Shown: positions 1-7,175 of the stretch, piece by piece | How the letters are laid out: each line of letters starts with the position of its first letter | Position numbering within the stretch: position 1 is the first letter of the stretch | DNA from: Coemansia sp. RSA 922 | Taxonomy: Eukaryota; Kickxellomycota; Kickxellomycetes; Kickxellales; Kickxellaceae | Length of the DNA stretch: 32,265 bases | Reading direction: 5' to 3' | Assembly (NCBI GenBank): GCA_027577415.1 | Contig: JANBQS010000125.1 | Location: 1 to 32,265 of the forward strand | The notes under the pieces: generated by a model | Database searches by the model: none | What the model saw: only the letters and a program-made list of their open reading frames with translations | Told to the model about the DNA's origin: nothing | Program-made: the position numbers and the translations under genes

Positions 1-522
1 AACGGCGTACGCTTGCAGTCGGACCCTTACACAGACTACACAGCGCATTGGGGTTACGCGTCTCCAGTCCACAGGTGTCACTTCACACCACATGTCCCGG
101 GCAGTAATTATTTATTGGTCATTACACGGCACTTGTGTCGGTATCTAACCTGCCCTTTTTTCTTGGTCGCTTGGGATCGCTGATGGCATACTCGTTTGTG
201 TATGTCGCCCTATATCAGATCTCTAACACACAGCTTTGCCCATGAAAGCTTACTTTAACCAGGTGTATGCTTTAACCAGGTGTACTCCTGCCCGAAACGC
301 TTGGCCCACTGAGAGTCAGAGGGGATGTAGATTATATTTTCTTAGTATACTATTTTCACGTTCGTTAATAAAACAACCTATATTTATATCTAACACATCT
401 CAATGCTCTAATAGCTATCACTTTGGACAACTGCCAATGACCGTCGTTTCAGACAAGCCAACTTGGTAGGTAAGCTGTGGGCTCCTACAATAATTGAATT
501 GACATAGAAACTCTTACAAATT
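1..522. other. Left-edge region without a recognisable gene
   Basis: AT-rich sequence with only short chance ORFs, the longest about 77 codons with no protein-like composition. I see no RNA gene, repeat or mobile element here. Confidence 0.5.
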
Positions 523-858
523 TTATATCAGCTCCCAATCGTCTTCGATGCTGGTTGGATTTGATTTGATACCATCGATTTCCTCTAAAGGGTGGGTAGC
601 CGGTTTTCCAACTTCCTCTCCCATTTTATACTTGGTAATTTTGACAAGTGGCATTCCAAGAAAATTCATGGCATTGTTAATGCGAAAAATAAAGGCCTCT
701 GATATAATACTCGGATTAATACATTTGTCCATGATCTGCCGAGAATATGCTTTATTTGGAAATTCAAAGACGTAATGCGTAATCGTTTTCGTGTCAAAAT
801 TGCTATGAGTGAAGAACCCATTAGTATTCGTAAATTGTTGCTCCGTATGTTTTGACAT
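523..858 (-). CDS. Hypothetical 111-aa protein
   Basis: An uninterrupted ATG-started frame of 111 codons that ends in an acidic tail, IEDDWELI. It has no signal peptide, membrane segment or cysteine motif, and I do not recognise the family. The middle is mixed hydrophobic and charged (around ITHYVFEFPNKAY and ISEAFIFRINNAMNFLG) and looks like a folded protein rather than frame noise. The opposite-strand ORF at 548-775 is shorter and less protein-like. The gene stands alone in AT-rich DNA outside the A-B repeat. A weak resemblance to the open frame at 31850-32059 (an IT...SE pattern with similar spacing) is noted under findings. It could also be one exon of a larger gene or a relic. Confidence 0.42.
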   Translation of the reverse strand: MSKHTEQQFTNTNGFFTHSNFDTKTITHYVFEFPNKAYSRQIMDKCINPSIISEAFIFRINNAMNFLGMPLVKITKYKMGEEVGKPATHPLEEIDGIKSNPTSIEDDWELI

Positions 859-1232
859 AGTTCGGGGCTTAATGACTAGTTAAGAGTAAGTACAAGTAAG
901 AAATAAAGGTGGGTGCAAAAAAGGTTTGAAAATAGTAGCGATGATTTAGAAGAAGAAAGAGAGGCAAATACTGTACTTTTTATATTCTTCAGAGTGAAGA
1001 GAACTCTCTGTAGTTGGAATCTCTTTCCATGTGCTGCACTTCGCTTCTCGCTAAAAAATCGTCCTCTTCCCCAACATTTTTTGATCAGAGAAGAGCGCTG
1101 TTGTCTGCCTTTGTGTGTGTGCGTGTGTGTGTGTGCGTTTGTTCGCTGTTTTCTTTTGTTAAAAGAGAACTCCCCAACCAAGCTGGCAACAACTTACGTC
1201 ATTGGCAAGATTTTCAATCTATTATCAAAGGC
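859..1232. repeat. Intergenic region with a (TG)n microsatellite
   Basis: It contains an interrupted TG/GT dinucleotide run at about 1112-1136. ORFs on both strands across it (876-1181 minus, 913-1236 plus) are by-products of the dinucleotide repeat and simple composition. Nothing else is recognisable. Confidence 0.6.
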
Positions 1233-1583
1233 TTAAAGTCTCGCTCCTTTTCTTTGCTGCCCTGCTAGCCAATGAGCAACAACTACGACCCTCCGCGGAA
1301 GAAAAAGTGGAGACTTGGGCATTGCTTTGCTTTGCTTTGCCAAAGAAACCACCACTGACAGTGCTGCCAACGAGTGGATTGAGTTCTGTGGTGTTCTCTC
1401 TCCTTCCTTTTTCAAGCCTTGGGTTGCCTTTGTAGCACTCTTTGTAGCACCCTTTGAAGCATCACCAATTGAGGCAGCAGAGGAAGAGTTTCCAAACTGG
1501 TTTGCTATTCTGGCTAACAGTATCTGCTCATGAATAAGCAGTTCTATAATGTTTTTCAAATTAATTAAGCCAACGACAGCCAT
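1233..1583 (-). CDS. Doubtful 116-aa ORF
   Basis: An ATG-started open frame on the minus strand. The first 70 residues are plausible protein: an amphipathic stretch (IELLIHEQILLARIANQFG) followed by a Ser/Ala/Lys-rich segment. The second half is basic and less convincing. I do not recognise it. An antisense frame at 1315-1533 is also open, which lowers confidence. If real, the 3' half may be intronic or the ORF may be a first exon. No promoter or splice signal decides this. Confidence 0.22.
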   Translation of the reverse strand: MAVVGLINLKNIIELLIHEQILLARIANQFGNSSSAASIGDASKGATKSATKATQGLKKEGERTPQNSIHSLAALSVVVSLAKQSKAMPKSPLFLPRRVVVVAHWLAGQQRKGARL

Positions 1584-1876
1584 TCAAATCTCCATCTATG
1601 TAGCTTGGGTCAAAATGGGCCGAAAATAGGAGGATGAGTTAGCCAAAGGGTAAGGATGATAAAAGTACAGGCACAAGCTAAACCTGTTTCCACCTATGTA
1701 TGCACCACAGTAGTGATAGATTGCGTCTACTATTGCAGCAGTTCGATACTCTACATCTTGCATACTGGCTAATGATTGTAAACATGTGATGTATCTAGGC
1801 AGGTCGTAGGAGTATCAATTTCCTCCTTGCCAACTATATGTTTGTCATGCGTGTTATATGAATCTAGTCGAAGGAA
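1584..1876. other. Upstream region of secreted protein gene A
   Basis: Non-coding AT-rich sequence ahead of the TATA box of the left A gene. It shares no obvious similarity with the region upstream of the inverted copy (beyond 31416), so the duplicated segment appears to begin near the A start codon. Confidence 0.5.
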
Positions 1877-1884
1877 TATAAAAG
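1877..1884 (+). promoter_or_regulatory. TATA box of left gene A
   Basis: A consensus TATAAAAG lies 128 bp upstream of the ATG at 2012. The matching gene on the right arm has the same octamer (31533-31540, minus) at a similar distance although the surrounding promoter DNA differs. Confidence 0.6.
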
Positions 1885-1925
1885 GACCAGGGTAAGCAGT
1901 TTTCAATATAATAAACTTGTCACCA

Positions 1926-2011
1926 CACAATACACTACAACAACACACCACCACTACAGCAACTGCCACCAACAACAACAACAACAACAAACCAATCAAC
2001 TGACTTTGAAA
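1926..2011 (+). promoter_or_regulatory. CA/CAA-rich 5' leader of gene A
   Basis: About 80 nt nearly free of G, made of ACA, CAA and CCA triplets with a (CAA)n run at about 1973-1990. It immediately precedes the A start codon. Such unstructured leaders are typical of strongly translated mRNAs, but that role is inferred. The right-arm copy has a related CA/ACC-rich leader. Confidence 0.45.
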
Positions 2012-2422
2012 ATGTTTGCTCACACCATTTCTACTCTTGCTCTCGTCGCCATCTATTCAGTCGCTGCCCTTCCGCACCAGCCCGCCGACACTCACCTCAA
2101 AGCCAGGGATGCTCTGGCTGTCCCTCGCGCGGCACTGACCAAGCGCTGTGGCAGCTGTGGTGAGTATGGCGGATGTGGATGTGGATGCGGTGGCTACGGT
2201 GGATATGGCGGATATGGCGGATATGGAGGCTACGGCGCATATAGTGGTTACGGTGGTTACGGCGGATACGGCTACCCATCCGTGTCGTCGTTCACCAGCG
2301 ACTTTGACCGCAACTCGAACCGTGCCAACTTTAACGAGAACACGCTCTATGCCAACAATGTCAACGCCAACGCCGCTAGCGACAACATTCACGCATTCAC
2401 CAATGCCAACGTCATTGCCTAA
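2012..2422 (+). CDS. Gene A (left): secreted Gly/Tyr/Cys-rich prepro-protein
   Basis: A small secreted protein of 136 aa. The open frame begins at a TTG; the ATG two codons later (2012) gives a clean signal peptide of about 20 residues ending near VAALP. A pro-segment of about 28 residues follows and ends in LTKR, a Kex2-type dibasic site. The predicted mature part starts with a Cys-rich block (CGSCG...CGCGCGG), continues with GGY repeats, and ends in an Asn/Ala/Phe-rich tail finishing NANVIA. The function is unknown. Such composition suggests a self-assembling or cell-surface structural protein (inference). Transcription probably uses the TATA box at 1877. The gene is paralogous to 31012-31416 and to the truncated gene at 32191, with the C-terminal tail almost invariant. 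Relative to the right copy it carries extra GGY units. Confidence 0.85.
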   Translation: MFAHTISTLALVAIYSVAALPHQPADTHLKARDALAVPRAALTKRCGSCGEYGGCGCGCGGYGGYGGYGGYGGYGAYSGYGGYGGYGYPSVSSFTSDFDRNSNRANFNENTLYANNVNANAASDNIHAFTNANVIA

Positions 2423-2550
2423 AAGCGTGTAGGCAATACGTTGGATTAGACATTAGATATTATTTTATTTGGCAATATAGTCTGCTTATCTACAATACAG
2501 ATTTTTGATACATGTCTTAATCGCTAATATATGCTGACCACCAGCAACAT

Positions 2551-2558
2551 TGACGTCA
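2551..2558. promoter_or_regulatory. CRE-type palindrome TGACGTCA (left arm)
   Basis: A perfect 8-bp ATF/CREB-type bZIP site, about 540 bp upstream of gene B and 130 bp downstream of gene A. It is preserved at 30876-30883 in the other arm. Binding by a fungal bZIP factor is inferred. Confidence 0.4.
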
Positions 2559-2975
2559 CGCCTTTATCAACTTTACTCAAAAGGAACGCCCGCAGTGTCT
2601 GCAAAGTGCTCAGTTTGACTATCCACTAGAGTTGCGCAATGAGCAATTATTCTCTATGGCACAACTTGGATTTTAACCTGCAGTTGTTGTTTTCATTCTG
2701 TTAAGCCTAAACCTCAAAGCAAATAAATACATTTAATTAACTATTTTCTAATATCTATCAAGCACAACATAGCCATTATCGATACTACTGCAGTCAGCGA
2801 CAAACAGATTGATGTCATGTAGTTTTTTTAATTTCTTAACTAACTGTTCAACACAGTTGCTGTTGTATCTTTTTGACCGATCACAACTGCCAGTACCAGA
2901 TGTAACACCGTTCAGTCAGTAATTGTCATTGTCCAACACAGCAATGAAAGCACAAGTTCTCAGACGTGACATTTG

Positions 2976-2983
2976 TATAAATA
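2976..2983 (+). promoter_or_regulatory. TATA box of left gene B
   Basis: TATAAATA lies 119 bp upstream of the ATG at 3095, in a block also present upstream of the right-arm gene B (30448-30455, minus). Confidence 0.6.
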
Positions 2984-3094
2984 CAGGTCATCCATTCTCT
3001 GAAAATTATAATACTTTCCATACTCTCATACACACTCTTTTTTAGAAGCACTTGCAAACACACACATCTTACTTTGAATACTCGATACTCTAAA

Positions 3095-3391
3095 ATGCAC
3101 TTTGTCTTTGTCGCTGCTGCCGTTCTCGCTTCTCTTGTTGCCGCAGCTCCAACTGCCAAGCCTGAGCCTCATTCCGAGCATGCTCATGCCAACCACGGCT
3201 TGGCCAAGTGCTGGAGCGAATATGGCACGTGGGGCTGTGGCTGCCCCCTTTACGGTGGCTATGGCTATGGCACCGGTGTTGGTTACGGTGTTGGTTACGG
3301 TGTTGGTTACGGTGTTGGTCTTGGATTTGTTGTTGGTGCTGGCGTTGGTGCTGGTATTGGCTACGGCATTGGCCCTGGCATCTATTACTAG
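3095..3391 (+). CDS. Gene B (left): secreted Gly/Val/Tyr-rich prepro-protein
   Basis: Encodes 98 aa. The frame opens at a TTG seven codons upstream, but MHFVFVAAAVLASLVAAAP is a textbook signal peptide, so the start is placed at 3095. A Pro/His/Glu-rich pro-segment ends in HGLAK. The next residue is Cys (TGC), where the right-arm paralogue has Arg (CGC), so the KR Kex2 site of the paralogue is lost here by a single transition. The mature part has a short Trp/Cys block (GTWGCGCPLYGG) and then GVGYGVGYG-type repeats ending GPGIYY. It has more repeat units than the right copy. The likely role is a hydrophobic structural or surface peptide, of unknown function. Similarity to the other arm stops at the stop codon. 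Confidence 0.82.
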   Translation: MHFVFVAAAVLASLVAAAPTAKPEPHSEHAHANHGLAKCWSEYGTWGCGCPLYGGYGYGTGVGYGVGYGVGYGVGLGFVVGAGVGAGIGYGIGPGIYY

Positions 3392-3481
3392 ACCCTGTCT
3401 AATCTCACTACAAATACTAGTTTATAATATGCGTTGTAGACATTTTTTTAAGCCTTTAGACATTGAATATACAAACTAGAA

Positions 3482-3565
3482 TTAGTGAGGTATGGCGATA
3501 TGATAAGAGCAGCTGCGCCAGGGTCCATGTTTTGAATGCAGATAAATATTGCCATACCTCGTTAG
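3482..3565. repeat. 84-bp terminal inverted repeat (MITE-like or hairpin)
   Basis: Arms 3482-3501 and 3546-3565 are 20 bp each and match as inverted repeats at 18 of 20 positions, around a 44-bp loop. It sits just downstream of left gene B and is not seen at the right arm. No open frame is inside and no clear target-site duplication is visible. It could be a tiny MITE remnant or a transcript-end hairpin. Confidence 0.45.
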
Positions 3566-3648
3566 TCAAAAAGTGTAAAGAGTATAGAGTTTATAGTGGC
3601 ACCAGAAAATAAAATAAAATACTACGTACTAAGCAGGACATCAACACA

Positions 3649-4602
3649 CTATAGCGGGGGTCGTTCGCTAGTTCCAATCGACCATTCTACCATCTTGCCA
3701 GCGTCTTTGTAATCTTTTGATGCCCGTACCAATGCCTTGAGTCGCTTGCGTGGATTGTCAGCCCTAAATGCAATGTTGCTGATAATTGCACCACACCCCA
3801 ACTTTCTAAGCATAGCAACGTCATTTGGTGTGCAAACCCACCCACATCCAAAAAATGGCACTGGTAGCTTCTGGTCTGCAATTGCTTTATCGAGTATAGG
3901 CTCCATGACTTGTTTGTTTTGGAATTTGTTTACCATCTCTGCTTTGAGAGTATCCTTATTTGTCGCGTCCTTCAATTTTTTCAGTTCTGCAAAAATAGTT
4001 CTGATTTTTGAAAGAATTTGCGGGAAATTTTCACTTCCCGCCTCCTTTGTGCGCAGCATCGTTGCCCCTTCATCTATGCGCTGGAAGCACTCATGTAAAT
4101 CATCTACACAACACATAACCGGCACTTTGAAATTCTCCTTTGGCATGTGTTGAGTGGTCCATTTCATAGCATAATGACTCTCATCTATAATGTTCGCGCC
4201 CAACTTCTCAGCCATTAGGGCCTCGACAATATGTCCAACTCGCACTCTTGCCATCACTGGGATTATCACTGAATTCATCATGTCTCGCATCACTCTTGGG
4301 TCGGCTGTTAGTGGATTGCCGGTAACCTTGGAACTTACTGTTGCCGGATAGTCGTAAGGACAGATTGCAGTGAATCCAGTATCTTGAGCCAACTTTGCCT
4401 GGATTACGTTAACCACTTCCACTATCACTCCATGATTTAGCTTGTCCACTCGTGCTGCCATGGTTAGTAGCTGACTGGCCTTACCCGCAAGTCGCTCTTT
4501 AATTTTCTCTGTCTTTTCTTTGAGCTCCTTATCCTTTTTGTCAGCCTCCTTCCTCCTCTCCGCAATCCTGGCATCTCTTGCTAGTTCGGCTTTTGTTGGC
4601 AT
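3649..4602 (-). CDS. PdxS/SNZ (PDX1)-like protein, probable pseudoenzyme, copy 1
   Basis: A 317-aa TIM-barrel protein of the pyridoxal 5'-phosphate synthase PdxS family. The frame is open further upstream, but the ATG at 4602 (MPTKAELARD) matches the layout of copy 2. Residues 1-50 form a Lys/Glu-rich helix unlike canonical PdxS. The family core follows: GVIVEVVN (57-64), IPVMARVRVGHIVEA (114-128), NIIDES (137-142), MLRTK (182-186). Compared with bacterial PdxS, the ribose-phosphate imine lysine (K81, B. subtilis numbering) is Arg119 and the catalytic Asp24 is Glu62. K149 is kept as Lys186. The phosphate-loop GGV is GWV, and GVFVGSGIF is replaced. The C-terminal lid region is missing. It is therefore likely inactive alone and may be a regulatory or scaffolding subunit like plant PDX1.2 (inference). 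It lies in tandem with copy 2. Confidence 0.85.
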   Translation of the reverse strand: MPTKAELARDARIAERRKEADKKDKELKEKTEKIKERLAGKASQLLTMAARVDKLNHGVIVEVVNVIQAKLAQDTGFTAICPYDYPATVSSKVTGNPLTADPRVMRDMMNSVIIPVMARVRVGHIVEALMAEKLGANIIDESHYAMKWTTQHMPKENFKVPVMCCVDDLHECFQRIDEGATMLRTKEAGSENFPQILSKIRTIFAELKKLKDATNKDTLKAEMVNKFQNKQVMEPILDKAIADQKLPVPFFGCGWVCTPNDVAMLRKLGCGAIISNIAFRADNPRKRLKALVRASKDYKDAGKMVEWSIGTSERPPL

Positions 4603-5742
4603 AATATAAAGTAGGGTGGTAATACAAAATAAAGGTGAAAGAGCGTAAATAAAAAATAGACAGCAGAAAATTGTAAGAGAGAGAGAGAACAACGTATACA
4701 GCTCTGGTGTGCTTTCTTGTGGCAGTAGTCTACTTTTAACTGCCAAGCGTGCATTTTTTACAAAGGATATAAAGCATGATTGTGAGGTATCCTTCGGCCA
4801 AAGAATTAAAGAAGAGCAAAAGGCATTCAAAAGGCGCCTTTGTATAAAGAGTGAAAAAAATCGCCGCCTTTAACGGCTACCTTTGGATAATGCTGTCTTT
4901 TTAATGCTTTTTAGTTGCATGCGTTTTATGTCGCGTGGCACAAGTCCTTGCGAGTTTGAACCCAGCACTCCACTAAAGCAGATAACAATGCCAATGTACG
5001 TAGAGACGTGTTGTAGATGCACTTGCAATTATCAACTAAACGCTTTGACAGTTAACTAAAACGTGTTGTCGAAATACGGGGTTTACATAGTCGAGTTATT
5101 AAGTAGTGTTTGGATGCACCTTGGTGCCACAGTGAGCGAATTAACTGCTGCTGCCTGTGATGGCATCTGAATATATTCAAAATCGATGTCTATCATGGGC
5201 GTATCTCTCAAAATAGAAGGATAAGAGTAGAGAATAGAGAATGAAACAGCTATAATAAAGGCGTGTGTTTGTCGTTGTAGGTCAAGATTGCTGATAGAAG
5301 AACTGCTGTTGACTGGTTGGATTTGTGCGTGTTTTTCTTTTTTTGGATTTTTCTAGAGTTCACTTTATAGCACTATAAGTGGCGTATACAGTCTTGCAGA
5401 TTCGTTCTGTATTTCCGGTCTAAGCCCCCTGTGGGGCATGGATTTGTTGCAGGGCTGATTGGACTTAGTGAGGAGAGCTGCTTCCTAATTCAATCCCACC
5501 ATGAGTGACCCTGTGGTAATACTTTTGCTAGTTGTGGTAGCGATATCTGGCACTTCCTTGGTTGGATAGTCAGATAATGCTGCTTTGGTAATAGCTAACT
5601 ATGTCTTGTTCTTCCTTGTGTTCTTCTGTCTCCAAGCCCTCGGGAGATTCGACTGGCTTGCTTGTCTGCCATGTGATACAGAAATGGAGTGTAATTCGCA
5701 AAACCAAACACACTCCAAAGACTATCTCAGATATGTATTAAC
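4603..5742. other. Spacer between the two PdxS-like genes
   Basis: It holds the promoter and leader of copy 1 and the 3' flank of copy 2. The frame of copy 1 stays open to 4830, but the extension is hydrophobic and not PdxS-like, so it is read as leader. A short GCCCC-CTGT-GGGGC hairpin containing a CCCCT (STRE-type) pentamer lies at 5424-5437. There is no SNO/PdxT glutaminase gene here. Confidence 0.5.
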
Positions 5743-6678
5743 TTAAATAAAATAGTTGGACAACTCGCACATCTTCGATGTGTTCTTATAATCCTTGGTT
5801 GCTTGCATAATGGCCTTGAGATGCGTTTCTGGGTCAAGTCCTAGGAACACAGCGGTGTCAACAAAAACTCCATCACAACCGTTCTCCATCATTATGGCCA
5901 CGTCTGATGGAGTGTGGATACCACCAGAACCAAATAGCGGCACTGGAAGGTGTCCTGTTCTTACTACCTCGTTCAATAGCGGCTTGAATATACTGGGATC
6001 GGCATAAAGCGTAGTATCGCTTGGTGGATCAGCCCTCATACCCGCTATAGCGGTTTTAATGGCGAGCAGATATTTTAACGCCTCAGTGATATTTCCACCC
6101 TCTCTTGTTCCCTTGACGCGCAGGATAAGTGCGCCTTCCTGAATGCGAAGCAAACATTCTTGTAGGCTAGTAACGGCACAAATAGTTGGAATACCAAGCT
6201 CTCTTTTACGAATGTATGGTACCTCGGTACTCGTTAGCATGTCGCTCTCATCTATTAAGTTGACACCAATACTCTCCATGATTTTTGCCTCGCTGAGATG
6301 TCCAATTCGCACGTTCGCAATAACGGGGATAAGCACGGCGCCGATGTACCGTTTAATTGATTCGGGACTAGACATACGTAAAACAGTTGAAGCCTGTACA
6401 GACTTGTCATATGCACTTATTGCTGTCACTCCAACCTCTTGACACAAGAGTGCCTGATCTATAGTGGTAACGTTGACAATAACCGCGCCTTTAATAAAAT
6501 ATTGAGAACGTAAGAGTCTGGTAATAGGCCATCTGAGTCTGGCTTGTTCATCTCTAGCCTTTTTCTTTTCCGCTTCCTCCTTGGCTTTTTTCTCGGCCTC
6601 TGCTTTCCTCGCCGCAATTCTAGCCTTCTTTGCATCTTCCAAGATCTTTTTACGCTTTTCGGCTGCGGTTTCCGTCAT
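5743..6678 (-). CDS. PdxS/SNZ (PDX1)-like protein, probable pseudoenzyme, copy 2
   Basis: Encodes 311 aa from the ATG at 6678. Residues 1-48 are a highly charged Lys/Ala/Glu helix, probably a coiled coil. The PdxS barrel follows: GAVIVNV (64-70), IPVIANVRIGHLSEA (117-131), NLIDES (140-145), LILRVKG (184-190), FGSGGIHTPSD and GVFVDTAVF. The catalytic Asp24 is Asn69 and the imine lysine K81 is Asn122, while the K149 equivalent is Lys189. The phosphate-loop GG is kept, unlike copy 1. It ends shortly after CELSNYFI without the canonical C-terminal lid. PLP synthase activity from ribose 5-phosphate, glyceraldehyde 3-phosphate and ammonia is not expected from this chain alone. The two copies are strongly diverged from each other, so the duplication is old. 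They may form a hetero-oligomer with a true PDX1 elsewhere (inference). Confidence 0.85.
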   Translation of the reverse strand: MTETAAEKRKKILEDAKKARIAARKAEAEKKAKEEAEKKKARDEQARLRWPITRLLRSQYFIKGAVIVNVTTIDQALLCQEVGVTAISAYDKSVQASTVLRMSSPESIKRYIGAVLIPVIANVRIGHLSEAKIMESIGVNLIDESDMLTSTEVPYIRKRELGIPTICAVTSLQECLLRIQEGALILRVKGTREGGNITEALKYLLAIKTAIAGMRADPPSDTTLYADPSIFKPLLNEVVRTGHLPVPLFGSGGIHTPSDVAIMMENGCDGVFVDTAVFLGLDPETHLKAIMQATKDYKNTSKMCELSNYFI

Positions 6679-7175
6679 GGTTTTAAAAAATAGTACACTC
6701 GTGGTGGTAGTGATACGCTTACGTCAGCTAGTGTAATAAAAATGAGAATAAAATAGACAATTTTCAAGAGTAGAAACAAAAGCTAAAGACACTCCTGGCT
6801 TCGTGGCAAAAGCTCTCATGGCCAGATTTAAATAGTGCCAAGCACCATAGAAATGAACACACAAAAAGAAGATAGCAGATGGCTTATTAGAAAGCAGAAA
6901 GCCTTTTTTAAAATAAAAAACATAGAGCACAAAGCTCATGCTTTGTATAAAACGAACATGGGTTGTATTTTGTACAAAGTCCCTTTTTTGGACAGAACTC
7001 GTCATAAAGAAGGTTGCTTTTAAAAATCATTTCTTTTAGCGTGACACCTACACAAAGTAGAAGCGTTTGAAAACAAAAAAAAACACATTTTTAAATAAAA
7101 TGAGTGATTGTATATACCCCCAAGTCTATCAACCAATAATGTACTAGCTACAAAACAAAAATGCATCTTTTTTTT
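6679..7175. other. Intergenic region, PdxS-like copy 2 to DUF1636 gene
   Basis: AT-rich with poly-A and poly-T tracts. The ORF at 6724-7005 (minus) is Phe/Tyr-rich low-complexity translation with no family features and is not called. It presumably carries the promoter of PdxS-like copy 2 and the terminator of the DUF1636 gene. Confidence 0.45.

Larger units (their letters stand above)
2423..3094 (+). other. A-B spacer of the left cassette, conserved in the right arm
   Basis: Non-coding DNA between genes A and B. From the A stop codon to position 2692 it is identical by eye to the reverse complement of the right-arm spacer. Beyond that it is still clearly similar but carries scattered substitutions and small indels. 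It contains a TGACGTCA palindrome (2551-2558) and the TATA box of gene B (2976-2983). Confidence 0.8.

Noticed and set aside
236..469. 77-codon plus-strand ORF near the left edge
   Set aside because: Mixed composition with no motif, in AT-rich DNA, at a length expected by chance.
1112..1136. TG dinucleotide run as a possible regulatory or recombination element
   Set aside because: An ordinary microsatellite. I see nothing linking it to the nearby inverted repeat.
2057..2392. Long minus-strand ORF antisense to gene A (and its counterpart at 31042-31431 plus)
   Set aside because: It mirrors the Gly/Tyr repeats and conserved tail of gene A, has Val/Ala-rich repetitive composition and no signal of its own. 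It is a shadow of the real gene.
4603..4830. 76-codon upstream extension of PdxS-like copy 1
   Set aside because: Hydrophobic, unlike any PdxS N-terminus. The sister copy starts directly with the charged helix, so 4602 is preferred. A targeting peptide cannot be fully excluded.
5441..5520. tRNA-like stretch with a TTCAATCCC box
   Set aside because: No matching A box, acceptor stem or anticodon arm could be drawn around it.
6724..7005. 93-codon minus-strand ORF between PdxS-like copy 2 and the DUF1636 gene
   Set aside because: Phe/Tyr/Ser-rich translation of AT-rich DNA, no recognisable features.
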